Origin: Scolanthus callimorphus
Taxonomy: Eukaryota; Cnidaria; Anthozoa; Actiniaria; Edwardsiidae
Direction of reading: 5' to 3'
DNA: 64,000 nt
NCBI GenBank assembly: GCA_033964015.1
Contig: JAWWUD010000059.1
Coordinates: 620,001 to 684,000, forward strand
The notes beneath the pieces were generated by a model. It did not search any database. It was not told the origin of the DNA and saw nothing but the letters and a program-made list of their open reading frames with translations. A program made the position numbers and the translations under genes. Positions 1 through 12,200 of this stretch are shown piece after piece; positions within the stretch are counted from its first letter, which is position 1, and every line of letters begins with the position of its first letter.

Positions 1-1434
1 TCGATTTCATTAAAACCCTCAAATCGACAAAAAATCACCCGAAAAGTCTCGGAAAACTTTTCATTGTTTTTCATCCGAGTTTTTCGGGCGCTCGAAAAGT
101 TCGGTTTAGACTAACGTAATTCTATAAATAGAATAGAAATAACCACGAAAAGGGAGTTATAGACTCCCTATAGACTATTCAAATCAGCAGGGTAGAAAAG
201 AAAACGAAATACTTTTTGATAAATCCATAAAAAATTCAAAACAAACTTCTCGGGCGTTTCGAGAAACGGGCGCCAGTGCTCTCGCATCCTCATGGTTTAT
301 CTTCGAACGCAAGAAGCCAACTCAGAAAGGCAGGGACCAGGCTGAAAACTATGTAGTTTATACTAATTTTGATGTGCACTATAGAAGAAGTCTTTTTAGC
401 TATTTTGTCCACCCTTATCAAACACTAGAGAGCAGCCATTTCAAACAAATTGGGTTAAAAAAAAACAAGGCAAGGCCACGTTTTTTTAAACCGACTTCGA
501 TGTTTTTGAAATCCTGATGAAAACTCTATCTACTGTTTGATATAGCGAATGATTTAATGTCGAGAAAAAGAAGGAATATGAATCTGAAAATTCTATGCAA
601 ATTAAGATCAGGTATCAAACCCTTCACGTGTAAGGGCAGTAGGTAAAAAGCTTGCGAAGATATAGCTCTGTCTATATTCTGGTTGGCAAAAGCTTGCGAG
701 CAGAAGAAAAATCCCATATGAAGTTCTGGAAAAACGTGTTTCTTTTCGTGACTATACCTTCACTAGATTTTAACCTATCAGTTTCAGTTCTGATACCAGG
801 TTAAGCTGAGTTGCATAACACCAAGATAAATATACAAAAAAACAACAGAAATGTAAATAAATTAATTAATTAAAAAATAACAATAAGTTATAATAATTTT
901 CACGGCCCTATTGCGGTCCTGCACGGCCCTATTGCGAGACCACGCTGAAAGTTGGCAGTTAAACTCATTAATAGTACTGCGGCCGGCCGACGTCAGAGTT
1001 AACTAGCTGGTCCCTTCAATCAATCAATCAAACTTTATTTTAACACAGAATCTTTTCATAAAAAGTATATAGTAAGAATATGCTCTTCCAAAGAGCTGTG
1101 TATTATTAAAAACTCCTTAAACAAATGGAATCTCAAAGCTCCGTGACGTTTGTTATGGGGCGATCCTGGGCGAATTGTTATTCTCGCGATTTTCTAACAA
1201 GGCCAGTCACGTGGTCAGTGGACTCTAATGGTATCCTTGCATGTTCACGGCTTAGTTCCCAGAGAGGGCCATGTGTGGGGCATGTTCTCTCCTCAAGTTC
1301 GTCCATTCAAGAGAAACTAACATGAAGTTATTGTTTGACATATTTGTAGTGAACGAAGACGCACAACTTTAACAGCTCGTCCAAATTGGAATTAATGTTC
1401 CCAACAATACGAGTTCAAGCTAGATTTCTATGAG

Positions 1435-1634
1435 TGCGTTCACACTCATCATGTTAACATGTTTCATTAAATATTCAGAAGTCAATAACTTTAAACCTCA
1501 GGTGCGCGCAATTTGGCACAAAATGCCACTGACAGTAGATATTATTACAGGCAAGTTTCACAGGAGGTCATATGGGCGAGATAAACTTTGAAACATGTTT
1601 AGTCTGAATATTTTTCAGCCCTAGTGTGGACGCA
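1435..1634. mobile_element. MITE-like inverted-repeat element
   Basis: The ends TGCGTTCACACT and the reverse complement of AGTGTGGACGCA pair imperfectly, as do the inner ends containing CATGTTTCA. A related partial copy lies at about 62601-62770, sharing the 'TTCACACT', 'CATGTTTCA' and 'AATATCTACTGT'-type blocks. It has no coding capacity and was presumably mobilised in trans. Confidence 0.5.
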
Positions 1635-2283
1635 AAAGATGTTATTTTCAAACGGACAAGGTGTTTAAAAGTTGCTTTCGTGTCGTTACCAAGGGCAACC
1701 AGGCGGATTAACTGTTAGTAGACACTCGTGGTGTGATTTCCAAATCAGTATCCCACTGACTCTCGCGGCAGGCCTCAAAGCCTTGCTAACCGACCAGTGA
1801 TCGAGGGGATTACGGAAGTTTTATTGAGTATCAGAGTATGCATAGCCTGTTAGCCGGCTATTTGATTTTTTTTTTCGGCGCGCGGGGTTCCTGTGTCGCG
1901 AGGCGGAAAGGAATCCCGCGCTCCAAAAAATTCAAATACTTCCGAAAAAACAACTGGAGAGCCGGCTAGTAGGCTAGAGTATACACAGTATATAGCATTT
2001 GCAAACGGTCACATTTTTTTATATAAACATGAGTATCATAACGTACATCTCATGCGAAACTACATCCGGGACCTGAGTGGCGTATTTTGCATAACTCAGT
2101 CCACTTAGTGATGATATCAGTAAAATAAAGGTGCTTGGAGATTGAATTATGTCAGGTTTTTTTTAGTTTGTCTTCTTAATGAAACTATATTTACACGGTG
2201 GCTTGAAGATATGAATTTTATTTTCTCGTCATATCCAAAAACAATATTTACGAACGAGCGCAACAGAATGAAGTTAAACTCAG

Positions 2284-2530
2284 ACTGCGATTTTCGTAAT
2301 TTTGCGAACTCTACACCGACCAACAAACCACGGTTTGGCTTCCGTCAATCAATCGTGTGAACAACTCTGGGTTTCAAAACAGAAATGTTCACTGTAAAAT
2401 GCAAACCAAACTCAGAAAACATACGTGGACTTGACTCAAAGGTCTCATTGACGGAAGCCAATTAAACGTAGTTTGGCGTTCGGAAATCTCAAGAGGGATC
2501 GCGAGTTCGCAGAATTATGAAAATCGCAGT
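2284..2530. mobile_element. MITE-like inverted-repeat element
   Basis: ACTGCGATTTTCGTAATTTT at the left end pairs with AAAATCGCAGT and TTCGCAGAATTATG at the right end. An inner inverted pair, GGCTTCCGTCAATCAATC and TCATTGACGGAAGCC, suggests a compound or foldback structure. A half copy of the family (GACGGAAGCCAAACCGCGG then GAGTTCGCAGAATTATGAA) lies at 23858-23915, next to the AAC microsatellite. Confidence 0.6.
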
Positions 2531-2877
2531 AATAACCACAGCCTGGTTTGGTTCGAGTTTACAGCATAAACGACACAGGTAAAAATCTCCGCATTATATA
2601 TGAAAACAGAATAGCTTGCCCTGGTTTCTAAACAGAGCCCTCTCTCTTTCCCTTTCTCTTCTCCGCCCACGTGTAGTGCGTGGCTTAGAGAATACTCAAA
2701 CACTGCTGTTTAGAGAGCCAATCAATTTGTAAGCGGTTTATACCGACTAAGCGGCGTATACCACGCAAAACTCTACTTTCCCATTCGGTTAAGCTAGATT
2801 GATAAACACTTTTGGTATTTTCTACAAACTCAGAAACATTTTCTCTGCAAAATGCTTAAGTTTCATTAGCTGTAGTG

Positions 2878-3267
2878 ATGTGCGTCAGAGATTTTTATCC
2901 TTTTTTATTTTACTTAAGGTTTTCCTATTTACTCGCCGTAGTTCTTTTAACAAGAACTCGTGACTCCATCGCACATAAAGAGCAAAACATTCAGCGCAAT
3001 TTCATAGGTCCTGACACCAGTTTGAACTACTCAAACTTTATAGTCAACGAATACCATTATTTGAACTTGACTACTAAGAGAGTATTGACAGTTAATCGCA
3101 AGGGAAAATGTGCTCTTAGTTGTATGAGAAACAGTGAAAAAGCTTTCAATCTCGCAATTCGAGCAAGACCGGATGGCAAGTATACCTGTGAGATATTAAC
3201 AAGTGATCGATTTGTCAACTGGGGAAATTACAGCGACAGTGGTGATTACCACTATTACAACATCGAG
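2878..3267 (+). CDS. TLDc-gene exon 1: signal peptide and PAN/apple-like domain
   Basis: 130 codons ending AACATCGAG|GTAAGA, phase 0. The N-terminus has a hydrophobic core ([16 protein letters not shown]) typical of a signal peptide. The following segment has [14 protein letters not shown] and [13 protein letters not shown], matching the cysteine spacing of the PAN/apple half domain common in cnidarian secreted proteins. N-glycosylation sequons NYS, NLT and NYS are present. Cysteines fit a partial apple fold only. Confidence 0.8.
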
Positions 3268-6200
3268 GTAAGATTTATCTCATAATCCGAGTTTGGGGTT
3301 AATTTAGGTAAGTTTTGACTGGCAGAACAGAAAAGCCAAACACAAATCGATGTTTTGAAAACGCGGGTCCCAATGCAACGATTTTAGCTGTAAAAACAGG
3401 CAAATTCACAAGTCGAAATGAGCAAAATAATAGCTACACGGCCTTGGGCTTGTGTGAGGGAGGTCGGGAGTTCCAACCCCGCCGGACCAACACTCGGGGG
3501 TCTTTTCTAAATAATTGAGGAGAAGGTGCTGCTTTGCTATAACATCTGCAAATGGTTAGACCTTCGCGCCTTCTCTAATAAGGACGTTAAACCGTAGGTC
3601 CCGTCTCTCGCATACACTACACTTCGAACCAGAGGGAGACGTCAAAGAACCACGAGGACCGTCGGAAGTTGTCCAACCTCAAAAGTTTCAAGTTTAATAT
3701 TATTTAAACACTTCGGTGTAACGTGGGCATGTCAGATTCAGAATTATAGTAAATTACAGACTTATAAACTTGTTAAACCAAGAGTGGGCTTTGAAAAATA
3801 CTTATTGCACGTGGCTAATGTAAAGTATCGCCGAGCAGTAACTAGGTTAAGAACTTCAGCCCACAAGTTACCCGTTGAGTCTGGACGTTATGTCAATATC
3901 CCTTATCAGTCCCGAATCTGTAAGCTTTGTGATTTGAATGAGATAGGGGATGAATTTCATTTTTTCTCTCGTTGCTCAAAACCCGCTTTAGAAGTGGTGC
4001 GTAAAGAGTTTATTGAAAGATTGATTGAGGTTAATCACTCAGCTATGTTAATGCCTGGGTCTCAGTTGGTTTCAAAATGGCGGCTCAAAAACCATAGGGG
4101 GTGGATTATATCGAGAAATGTATTTATCATGGGTTAAGTATACCGCCTTATTAGCGTGTAGGGTATGCATGTTTGTTTACACATGGTTTCGGTTGATTAG
4201 CTAGACGCTAATATATAAGCATTACAGTTTGCATGCGTAATTCATTCGCGTCCAACTCGTCGCTTTAGCACTCTAAAATTAAATACCCAATGATTGGAAG
4301 AGTTTAACATATACAATGAATATCATCTTTATTCTAGTAAGAATATCAATGTCAAATACTACAATTATAGTACTATATTCATTACAGCGTGAACGATTAA
4401 TAGTGTGAATAATAGTGTGAACAATAGTGTGAATAAAGAGTGCACGCGTCTTGTGTGGACACACTTCTAATAAGTAGTTACGTATTTCATGATAAATGTT
4501 TTATATTCGGTTGAGCGGGTGAGCGAATTAGAATATAACTTTGAATCTTTACCATTCATTTCTTATTTAGAATTGTTTTTCGGCAAAAAGTAAACAAATT
4601 CCGGTTAACATCCCCATGGCAACGTGGAATGTGACCTTTGAACTCCAAAGTAAGGAAATTTTAAAAACTGCCTCGCGAGGAAAGGAAAGACAAAACATTT
4701 TAAGAATATCAAGACGTTATGTAATTAATGCTAGGACAAGTATCACTGGTCCAACTAGATATGATGCCCATTTCATCAGGAAGCCTATTTTTGGACATTC
4801 TGAAATATGATATCTGCTAATAACTTATCTAGTTGGACGATATCTAGTTGGACTGATAAACTTGAAGGTATGGCCTATTACTTCATTTAGTTTAACTGCA
4901 GGATTGTTTGCACTTTCCACAGCGGGCCTAAATGCGCGCCAAAGCGGTAAGTTGCAAAGACTTGAGTCGCGGTCAGCGGTTGCATATTTCTGTGATAGTA
5001 GCAAGATGGCGGCGCGTTCGAACACGGAGCAGTGCAAAAGAAGGATGTTTTCTCAATATTTATAATGAGTTTAACCGTCATACCCTGCCCAAGATGAGGA
5101 CTTTTGCAAGAAAAAGCTTCAGGGGATGTTGTTGTCGAAGAACTGTACAGATTCTCTTGAATTTCAACAAAATGAGTTGGACTCGTGTAAAAGTTCGCTA
5201 CCACGTCTCCTATTAATCGTCTTCCACTGTAAATTCCTTCCCATTCCTTGCAAATTTCAAAGCGTACTTTTCGTCACAAGCGATGATTATGGCTTACAAG
5301 AACTGCCTGATGTTTCAGCAGAAGATAGTGATTGACATATTTCAAGATTTGAGTATGCTGCTCGGTCATGGAGTGTAACTAGGATACAAGAGTCAAAATT
5401 GATTAAAAAACTAACAGCACGACGAACTGCACTGTTGAATGGGGCCTTGATATTTGACTAGGGACATGGTCATGGACACATGGATATTTGTATGCATTCT
5501 GCGTTACAGAAACTTGTCAGTCTGGCACATCTAAAGCATGTCTCCAATGAGAGAAAAAGAATACCAGGATTACCAGAGGAAAATTGTTGCTAGTAATGAC
5601 TGCCTTTGTGTTATAATGCCTAGATTTTAGAACCTGTGAGAGGCTATATCTTAGAACTTAGACCTTCTTTAAAAGCTTTCATTCATACTAGAAAATAGGC
5701 CAATAACATTTAAGGTAAAATGATAATAAAAACTACAGTATAAATAAATCAAGGAGTAATTAAAAAATGGACTATAACACCTCGAAGCTCAAGAATGAGA
5801 ATGACTGAACTTGCATACTTTCTAAACTTCACTTGCTTACGTGCATGCTCACAGTTTCTTGGCATGTGACATGAGTGAAGCTTGGGATAACTTCAGTACC
5901 ATCCAGTTTACATATTTCACCCTCACTGTGCTATATCACTGCAACTATATCTGTCATGGAAAACATCTCTGCCTTTTTTGGGGGGATATCTGACAGAACA
6001 GCATTATAAGCAAGTTGGTTTGTTTGATTTTGACATAAATTCTGTTTGCTTATATTGACTCCTAATAAAATAAGCTAGAAAAATGAAATTATTTTATTTT
6101 ATTCTCTATTTTAAACACATACATCTATTGACAACAAATACCTCATTTTTGCCTTGACTGTTAGCAGATGGAAATGAGCCAGCAGTAAAATGTTTCCAAA

Positions 6201-9200
6201 GTAGCTGATCAAACTCTGATGACTACCAGCTTTTTACACTCTTAGAAATTGTGATATACTTGTACGAGAATATTATATAGAAATGATGAAAAGCAAAGAA
6301 TGTCAACATTGGTAAAATGGATTGCTTCAGGCTTTAATAAAAACTTTTCAACCCACTTATGGGACAGTTGATTGTCATTTCAGTGCTCTTCTGCACTTAT
6401 CACTGTTATCAGGGTACTAATTTATTTAACTGGCACTTGCTCTTTCATGGAATTCCCAAAGCATTAATACAATGGTCCTCTATCTGTAAAACTAGTTCCA
6501 GGAGAAGTTTACAAATTGCAGTTTTGCCATTCAATTTGAATTAACTCAGTAGCAGCATGTTACCATTTAAAAAGGTGGTGTTTACTAGATCTTGTAAGGT
6601 AACATCAAGATTTTTACATCAGTCACTTAATTCCTTGTTATCTGCAGTGTAGTTTCCAAAACTGAGACAGCTGACCTTCAGTAGTAGAAAGCTTGTGAAG
6701 AATCCATAGTAGCTAAATCATACTTGAAGAAGAAAAAATATATTGTGTCATTTACTGCTCTCAAGTGAGTAGGTCTGCTATTTCAGTCAACTATTATGGC
6801 CAGCTTGAAACAGGGGTCAAAACATAGGACCTCATTTTTAATTCAGTAACATTTTGTTTGACAGAATTGTCTGAATGCTATGAAAATTATATTTATCAAC
6901 CTGACACATGAAATATATTAGTCATGACTGTAATATAGCTTTTGTGTGATTTATGTTGTATTTTCTATCCAATGCTTATTACCTAATTTATTTGAAAGTG
7001 ACTGACATGCCTTATTTTCTTATCCAGTCCCATTTGAATGCCTGATAATTCTTAATCTTTTATACTTTTGTGTCACCTATTTTTTTTTGCAATTCAAATA
7101 TACAGTGCAGGATTCAGTAACATTTTGATAGACACTAGTGTCACTGAATTTAAGCACAGAAAAAATATGCTGGGGGGAAATTACACAGTAGAAGACGTTG
7201 GACTCCTTTGTACTGAAGATCATCCCTTTCAGTTAATGAAATGGAAGTGGGATAAACAAAAGCATCATTGTGTCACTTATTATTATTTTTTTCAATTCAA
7301 ATATACAGTGCAGGATTCTGTAGTACAGAAACATTTTGATAGACACAAGTGTCACTGCATTTTATAAGCATAGAAAAAATATGCAGGGGAAAAAATTGCA
7401 CAGTAAGCTCATAAGTAAGACATTGGCCTCTTTTGTGCTGAAAATCATTCCTTTCAGTAAATGGAAGCTTCTCCTTTTAGTTACTTTTGAGATAAACAAA
7501 AGCATAACTTCATGTGGAAGTGTAGACCATAAGTTTATTAGCTTACTTTCTGAATGATTGGGAAATTGGATTTACACTGAGTTTCATTTCTGACAAATGC
7601 TTTTCTGGATGCTGTTCAGACTTCTAACTTGAGTTTAGCTTAAAAACACCTACTACTATACATTCTGAATTCTGTGCGGGAAAAAAGATTTATCAAACTG
7701 CAGTGGACTATGATTTCAACTTCTTTGAGCTGTAAAATTGTTTGAGCATTTTTGGTGATGCAATTTTGGAGGTGTAGTGCTAGTTTAAGTTCACAGACGA
7801 AACGAAACGCGCGGTTTGAGCCGCTCGGATGTGAATTAAAAGAGCTAACTTTTCTAACAATTTTTACAATCGCTTAAAGGTGGTAAATGGAGAAAGGAAA
7901 TTAATTTAAGTACTGCATACTACAAGGAGGATTATTAACTCGAAATATCTTCAACTAATCTGTTATAGCGAAGTGCAGTTTATCCACAGAAAGATGTAAC
8001 CTTACGACCGACACACGAAAATAAAAACACATGGCTCTGCAGTGAAAAACCCGCGAAAATGACAGAAGAATCAGGAGAAATGTTTTGATATTTCTGTTGT
8101 TCAGTTCTTACCTCTTCTAGCCAAGACTCTTCCTCCTGAAGTAAGCCCTAATTGCTTCACATCTACCAGCATTATCTTGCTGAACTGGAAGTATTCCACT
8201 CGCTGCCATGCCCTTCAAAATTCTTCTAAGCTCCGTAAGATTTTCCCATTTCAAATGAACCTGACCAACTGATTCTGAGCGATATTTTCGTCCAAAACAC
8301 AGATTTCTAAAGAACTAGAAATGGTCTCGCGCGAAATCAAAACGGAAATTCAAAAACTAAAAACATAGCGTTTTGGTTTGAAGACTCAAGAACGCACTGA
8401 ACATTAATGCAAAGGGATTAATAACTCCATGGAAAAAGTAAAACAAGGGTCAAAATAGCTGCTGACGACTATGTTCTGTGTTTTTCGAATTTTGCCACTT
8501 TCCAGTGGAGCAGAAATCTGCCTTCTGTTTTCCGAAACCCGTCATGTTTGGTATCAGAACAAAGCTTCTTCCTTCGGCCATGGCTTCCCGCCTTCCGATC
8601 ATTTCTTCGGTAAACAACGAGTGAGAAACGAGCTGCCGAAGTGGATTGTCGGATGAATCCGCAAATTAGTCACCAGGCTACCAAAAAGGCCTCACGTCCG
8701 AGCCCCAAAGCTGCCACGATTCTACTTACCGCTTTGGCGCGCGTTTAGGCCCGCCGTGTTCCACTCCTCGTCAAGCTTTGAAACAAAATTCTTTTAAACA
8801 GAGGTCAAAGGTCGGGCTTTTGTTTCTATGGTAACAGCAACTTATTAAATTATCAAGGACGTTGAGGTCTTCAATATTGTAAGGGAATTGGAAGGATAAG
8901 TTGGACGTATGTTAACTTAGAACGAATCGAATGCTAAACAGGGCGTGGTTCCTTTGACCCAGGCATTAAAGTGCCTGAGCAAGTATTTAGTAGTTTTAGT
9001 CAGAAAGATATATTTTTGTACTGTTTAGAAATTTCAGATGATTCTATTGTAAACTTAAAGGGGCACTCGCAAGCTTAATTTTTGTACAACCTGTCAAAAA
9101 ATAAGAATAATTCTAATCACAAAAAAATACATTTAAGTTTACCGGAATTAACCAAAATAGCAGTCCAGGTTTTTTAAATGACCACAAGGCTTATATTATA

Positions 9201-12200
9201 CGGGATGGTTTCTTCAAAATTACATACAATAAATAATGGGTTAAAATTAGAAAGGAAGTCATGACGGATGACGTTAACAACTCAAAAAGTTTGCCTTGCC
9301 TTGCCTTGCTGGGCCGACCCAAATCAAATGCGATAGTAATTCAACAACGAACCAATCAGAGAGCGAGGTGATTCATAAATCACTTCTTTTTTGTGAGTGA
9401 AGTAATTTTTTTTTCTGCGCGATCTGATTGACTGAAGAATCACCTCGACCAATCACAACCCGAAGCAATCGCAATTACCGACTAATTTGTCGTTACTCAC
9501 GACAGTCATGTCAACATCGCTCTAAAATTGTTTTCATTTTGAACCCTGCCATTCCTAGACCCCTTGTCAAGAAAATCCATGTCAAAACCAAGGGAGATGT
9601 TTTCCCATTTATGAATCAAGAAACTTCTCGTGCGCATGCGTAGCGGGATATACTGGAGTCACATGTGAAACAGGTAAATATAAACTTTGCTGTGAAGGAC
9701 TGCACGGATTACAATTGTTTTTTACATGCCCACGGTTATGTTCTATAACTGGCAGGTTGCGTGATTTTCAACGCGGCACGCGACCTATTAGCCAATCAGA
9801 TTCAAGATAGTGAGTACTAGAAATTTTCACATGGCTTCAGAAGTTTTTCAATTCTGTTTTACCAGTCAAACCATCTGGACCAATCAGATTCTTTACCTGT
9901 ATCGCTTTGTGCAGTCAGCCGGTAGAAAGCCAGTCGACTAGACTGCACTTAGTGTTATGGCCCAACACAGGGGTCCCGAAACAGAACAGTCAGTTGACGG
10001 ACACCACCCCCTTCTGTAACGATTGTACAGAGCACATGTTTTAGAGTTGTAGTAGCTGTACTGGAATCCCATGAAGAAAGTGTTGAGTTCATAAAAACGG
10101 TGTTACTTGGGCTTCGCACTTGGGATATAACACTTAGTAAAACAAGGCAAGAACCTGATTAGCTAAAACAAATACCAAACCAAAAAACCGCGTCGTTTTG
10201 TGCAGCGTGATGCAACAACTTTAGTTGTAAAGCAAAGAAAAAAAAAACACACACACAAGAAGAAGTGCTTATCGAATTATGAAATTATATTGCGTAACTA
10301 CATCAATTCTGCCTTCAGATAGAATAGATGGATCTGGATAGACGGTTGGATGAACGTAATGAATTAGAGACTAAGACAGCCACCATTTTGTTAGCCTAGC
10401 AACATACGGAGCAAGAAATAGTATCTGTTTGGGTAAATCAATACAACTTTGTTCGTATATATCTTTTTTTTTCGATATTTGTACACGAAATTTGTCTTCT
10501 ATCGAATGAAAAGGATAACAAAGGAGTGGATGATTCGGGCTCTTTAGCAAATGACGGATGGTTAGGTGATGGTTTTTCACTGGAAGTATTTATTTATGTT
10601 TGAAATCTTTGCGGAATCGCTTATTTAATTCCAGACATCAACGAGTGCGCTAGTAATCCGTGCGGGAACGGCGGAACATGCGTTGATCACGTGAACAGAT
10701 ATACATGCGCATGCGCACCTGGATTTAATGGAACCCACTGTGAAACAGGTGAGTGTATAAAATAGTCACGTGAATCAAGGTGAATCCTACTAACTATGCC
10801 TGAATACATCATATCAATACGACAAACCGCCCCGGCTCCTATTTTGTCCGCCAGTTCGCTCTTTTGCACCTGCGTGGCTAGCGTGTAACATTTGCAGTTT
10901 GGCGCAGGACATTGAGAGACAAAATCTTTGATTATTTAGTCGTAAACCGTGCCTCGCATAATGCCAACAATTCACTTTTTATCTCGACTAAATTCCAGAC
11001 ATCAACGAGTGCGCCAGCAACCCGTGTCAAAATGGAGGAACATGTACCGATCACGTGAACAGATATACATGTGCATGCGTGCCTGGATATACTGGACTCA
11101 ACTGTGAAACTGGTGAGTGCACCACGTGCTCACCACGCGCTCACTACGTGTCGTATGAATAGCAGTTTGACGATGAGGTCTGTTGCAAGCCAGTCTCTCG
11201 TACCCAGGTGTTTCTACCTGTCACGCAACACTATGTTTTGACATCTCACAAATCACTACCAGCTGAGAGGTACTTTTTAGCACGGCTCGGATAAAAATGG
11301 GTACGGGTACCAATTTTAATGATACGGCTTGGATGTATTTGCGCTGTAAATGGCTTTGAGGTACTGAAGTTTGTCAGAGCCGGACCGAAATTTTACCCTT
11401 ACCGGGACTACGTGGCGAGGTAGTCCCAAAAACCATTTTTATTTCTGTCGTGTAAATGGGCCTGAAATAAGCAGCCTTGAACGACTTTTGTCAACATATA
11501 AACGTTTCCTTTTCCTTAAAAAATCTTCTCTTTTGTCCAATCTATAGGGTTTGACGTGGCGACGTACGATGATTACAGTTGTTTTCGCAATTCATTTCCG
11601 CGCCAGGTTGCGAAGTCGGTGTCTGTGCTCGCGTGTTCCTAACTAGGTTCCTAAGTTCGCAACCAACTTCCGCACTAACATCGTAATTTAGAGATACATA
11701 GATAGCCCAAACAATGATCCATGTCAGTAAAAAAAATGATTCACACAGGTCCTGAAGGGGATCCAAATCCCATTTCTCAGTGTAAAATGTTTGCAAGATC
11801 CCAGCCCTGAAGTTTTTGTTTCACAGAAATCCCAGTCAAAGTTTTCAAAATCCCAGCGTTAAAAAGCGACTTTATGTGTACAGAGTGTTTGTATTGCAGT
11901 CGTATGGCAACATTTTAAAAACAGCTCACAAATGTTTAAAAGCACTCTTTACAGACATTGATATTTGATTGTTGTTTCAGTTAAAGGCAAATTGACTTTC
12001 TTAACATTTTCCCCATTTCTATTGGCCGAATCCCAGTCCCAGTGACTCCAATCCCATTTTCCAAGCCTAACATAAGGTCTCTCACAATGGCTATCATGGC
12101 AAGTCACTAAAACCTCCTACCTCGCCCTCTTTTCTGAAGCCAGTATCAGGGTCTCTTAAAATGACCAGGAGTGTTAAGATTGCAGTAGATTTAGATTCGT

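Larger units (their letters stand above)
1..2877. other. Upstream intergenic region, no gene seen
   Basis: No exon with splice signals or recognisable protein similarity was found. It holds a short direct repeat (CACGGCCCTATTGCG at about 900 and 922), a run of TCAATCAATCAA followed by AAACTTTATT near 1015 that looks like a reversed LINE 3' tail, and two inverted-repeat elements listed separately. The last 200 bases before 2878 are the presumed promoter and 5' UTR of the PAN/EGF/TLDc gene; no TATA box could be assigned. Confidence 0.6.
4918..8758. mobile_element. Candidate 3.8 kb DNA element bounded by inverted repeats
   Basis: CACAGCGGGCCTAAATGCGC at 4918 continues GCCAAAGCGGTAAGT. Its inverted counterpart ends at 8758 (reading CACGGCGGGCCTAAACGCGC then GCCAAAGCGGTAAGT on the - strand), so a terminal repeat of about 36 bp flanks the interval. 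No target-site duplication is evident. Inside lie an unidentified 65-residue - strand frame (8117-8314), ATG contexts just inside each end (AAGATGGCGGC at 5002; - strand GCCATGGCCGAAGG near 8581) and a 200 bp tandem duplication. No transposase was recognised. It could instead be two separate copies of one short repeat. Confidence 0.35.

Noticed and set aside
2875..2877. Earlier start for the TLDc-gene protein at GTG
   Set aside because: Nuclear animal genes start at ATG; the next codon (2878) is ATG and gives a normal signal peptide.
4985..5340. First exon of a gene starting AAGATGGCGGC
   Set aside because: The frame stops after 17 codons, and overlapping longer frames have no family similarity or clear splice pattern; the same AAGATGGCGG motif occurs in repeats near 24398 and 28023.
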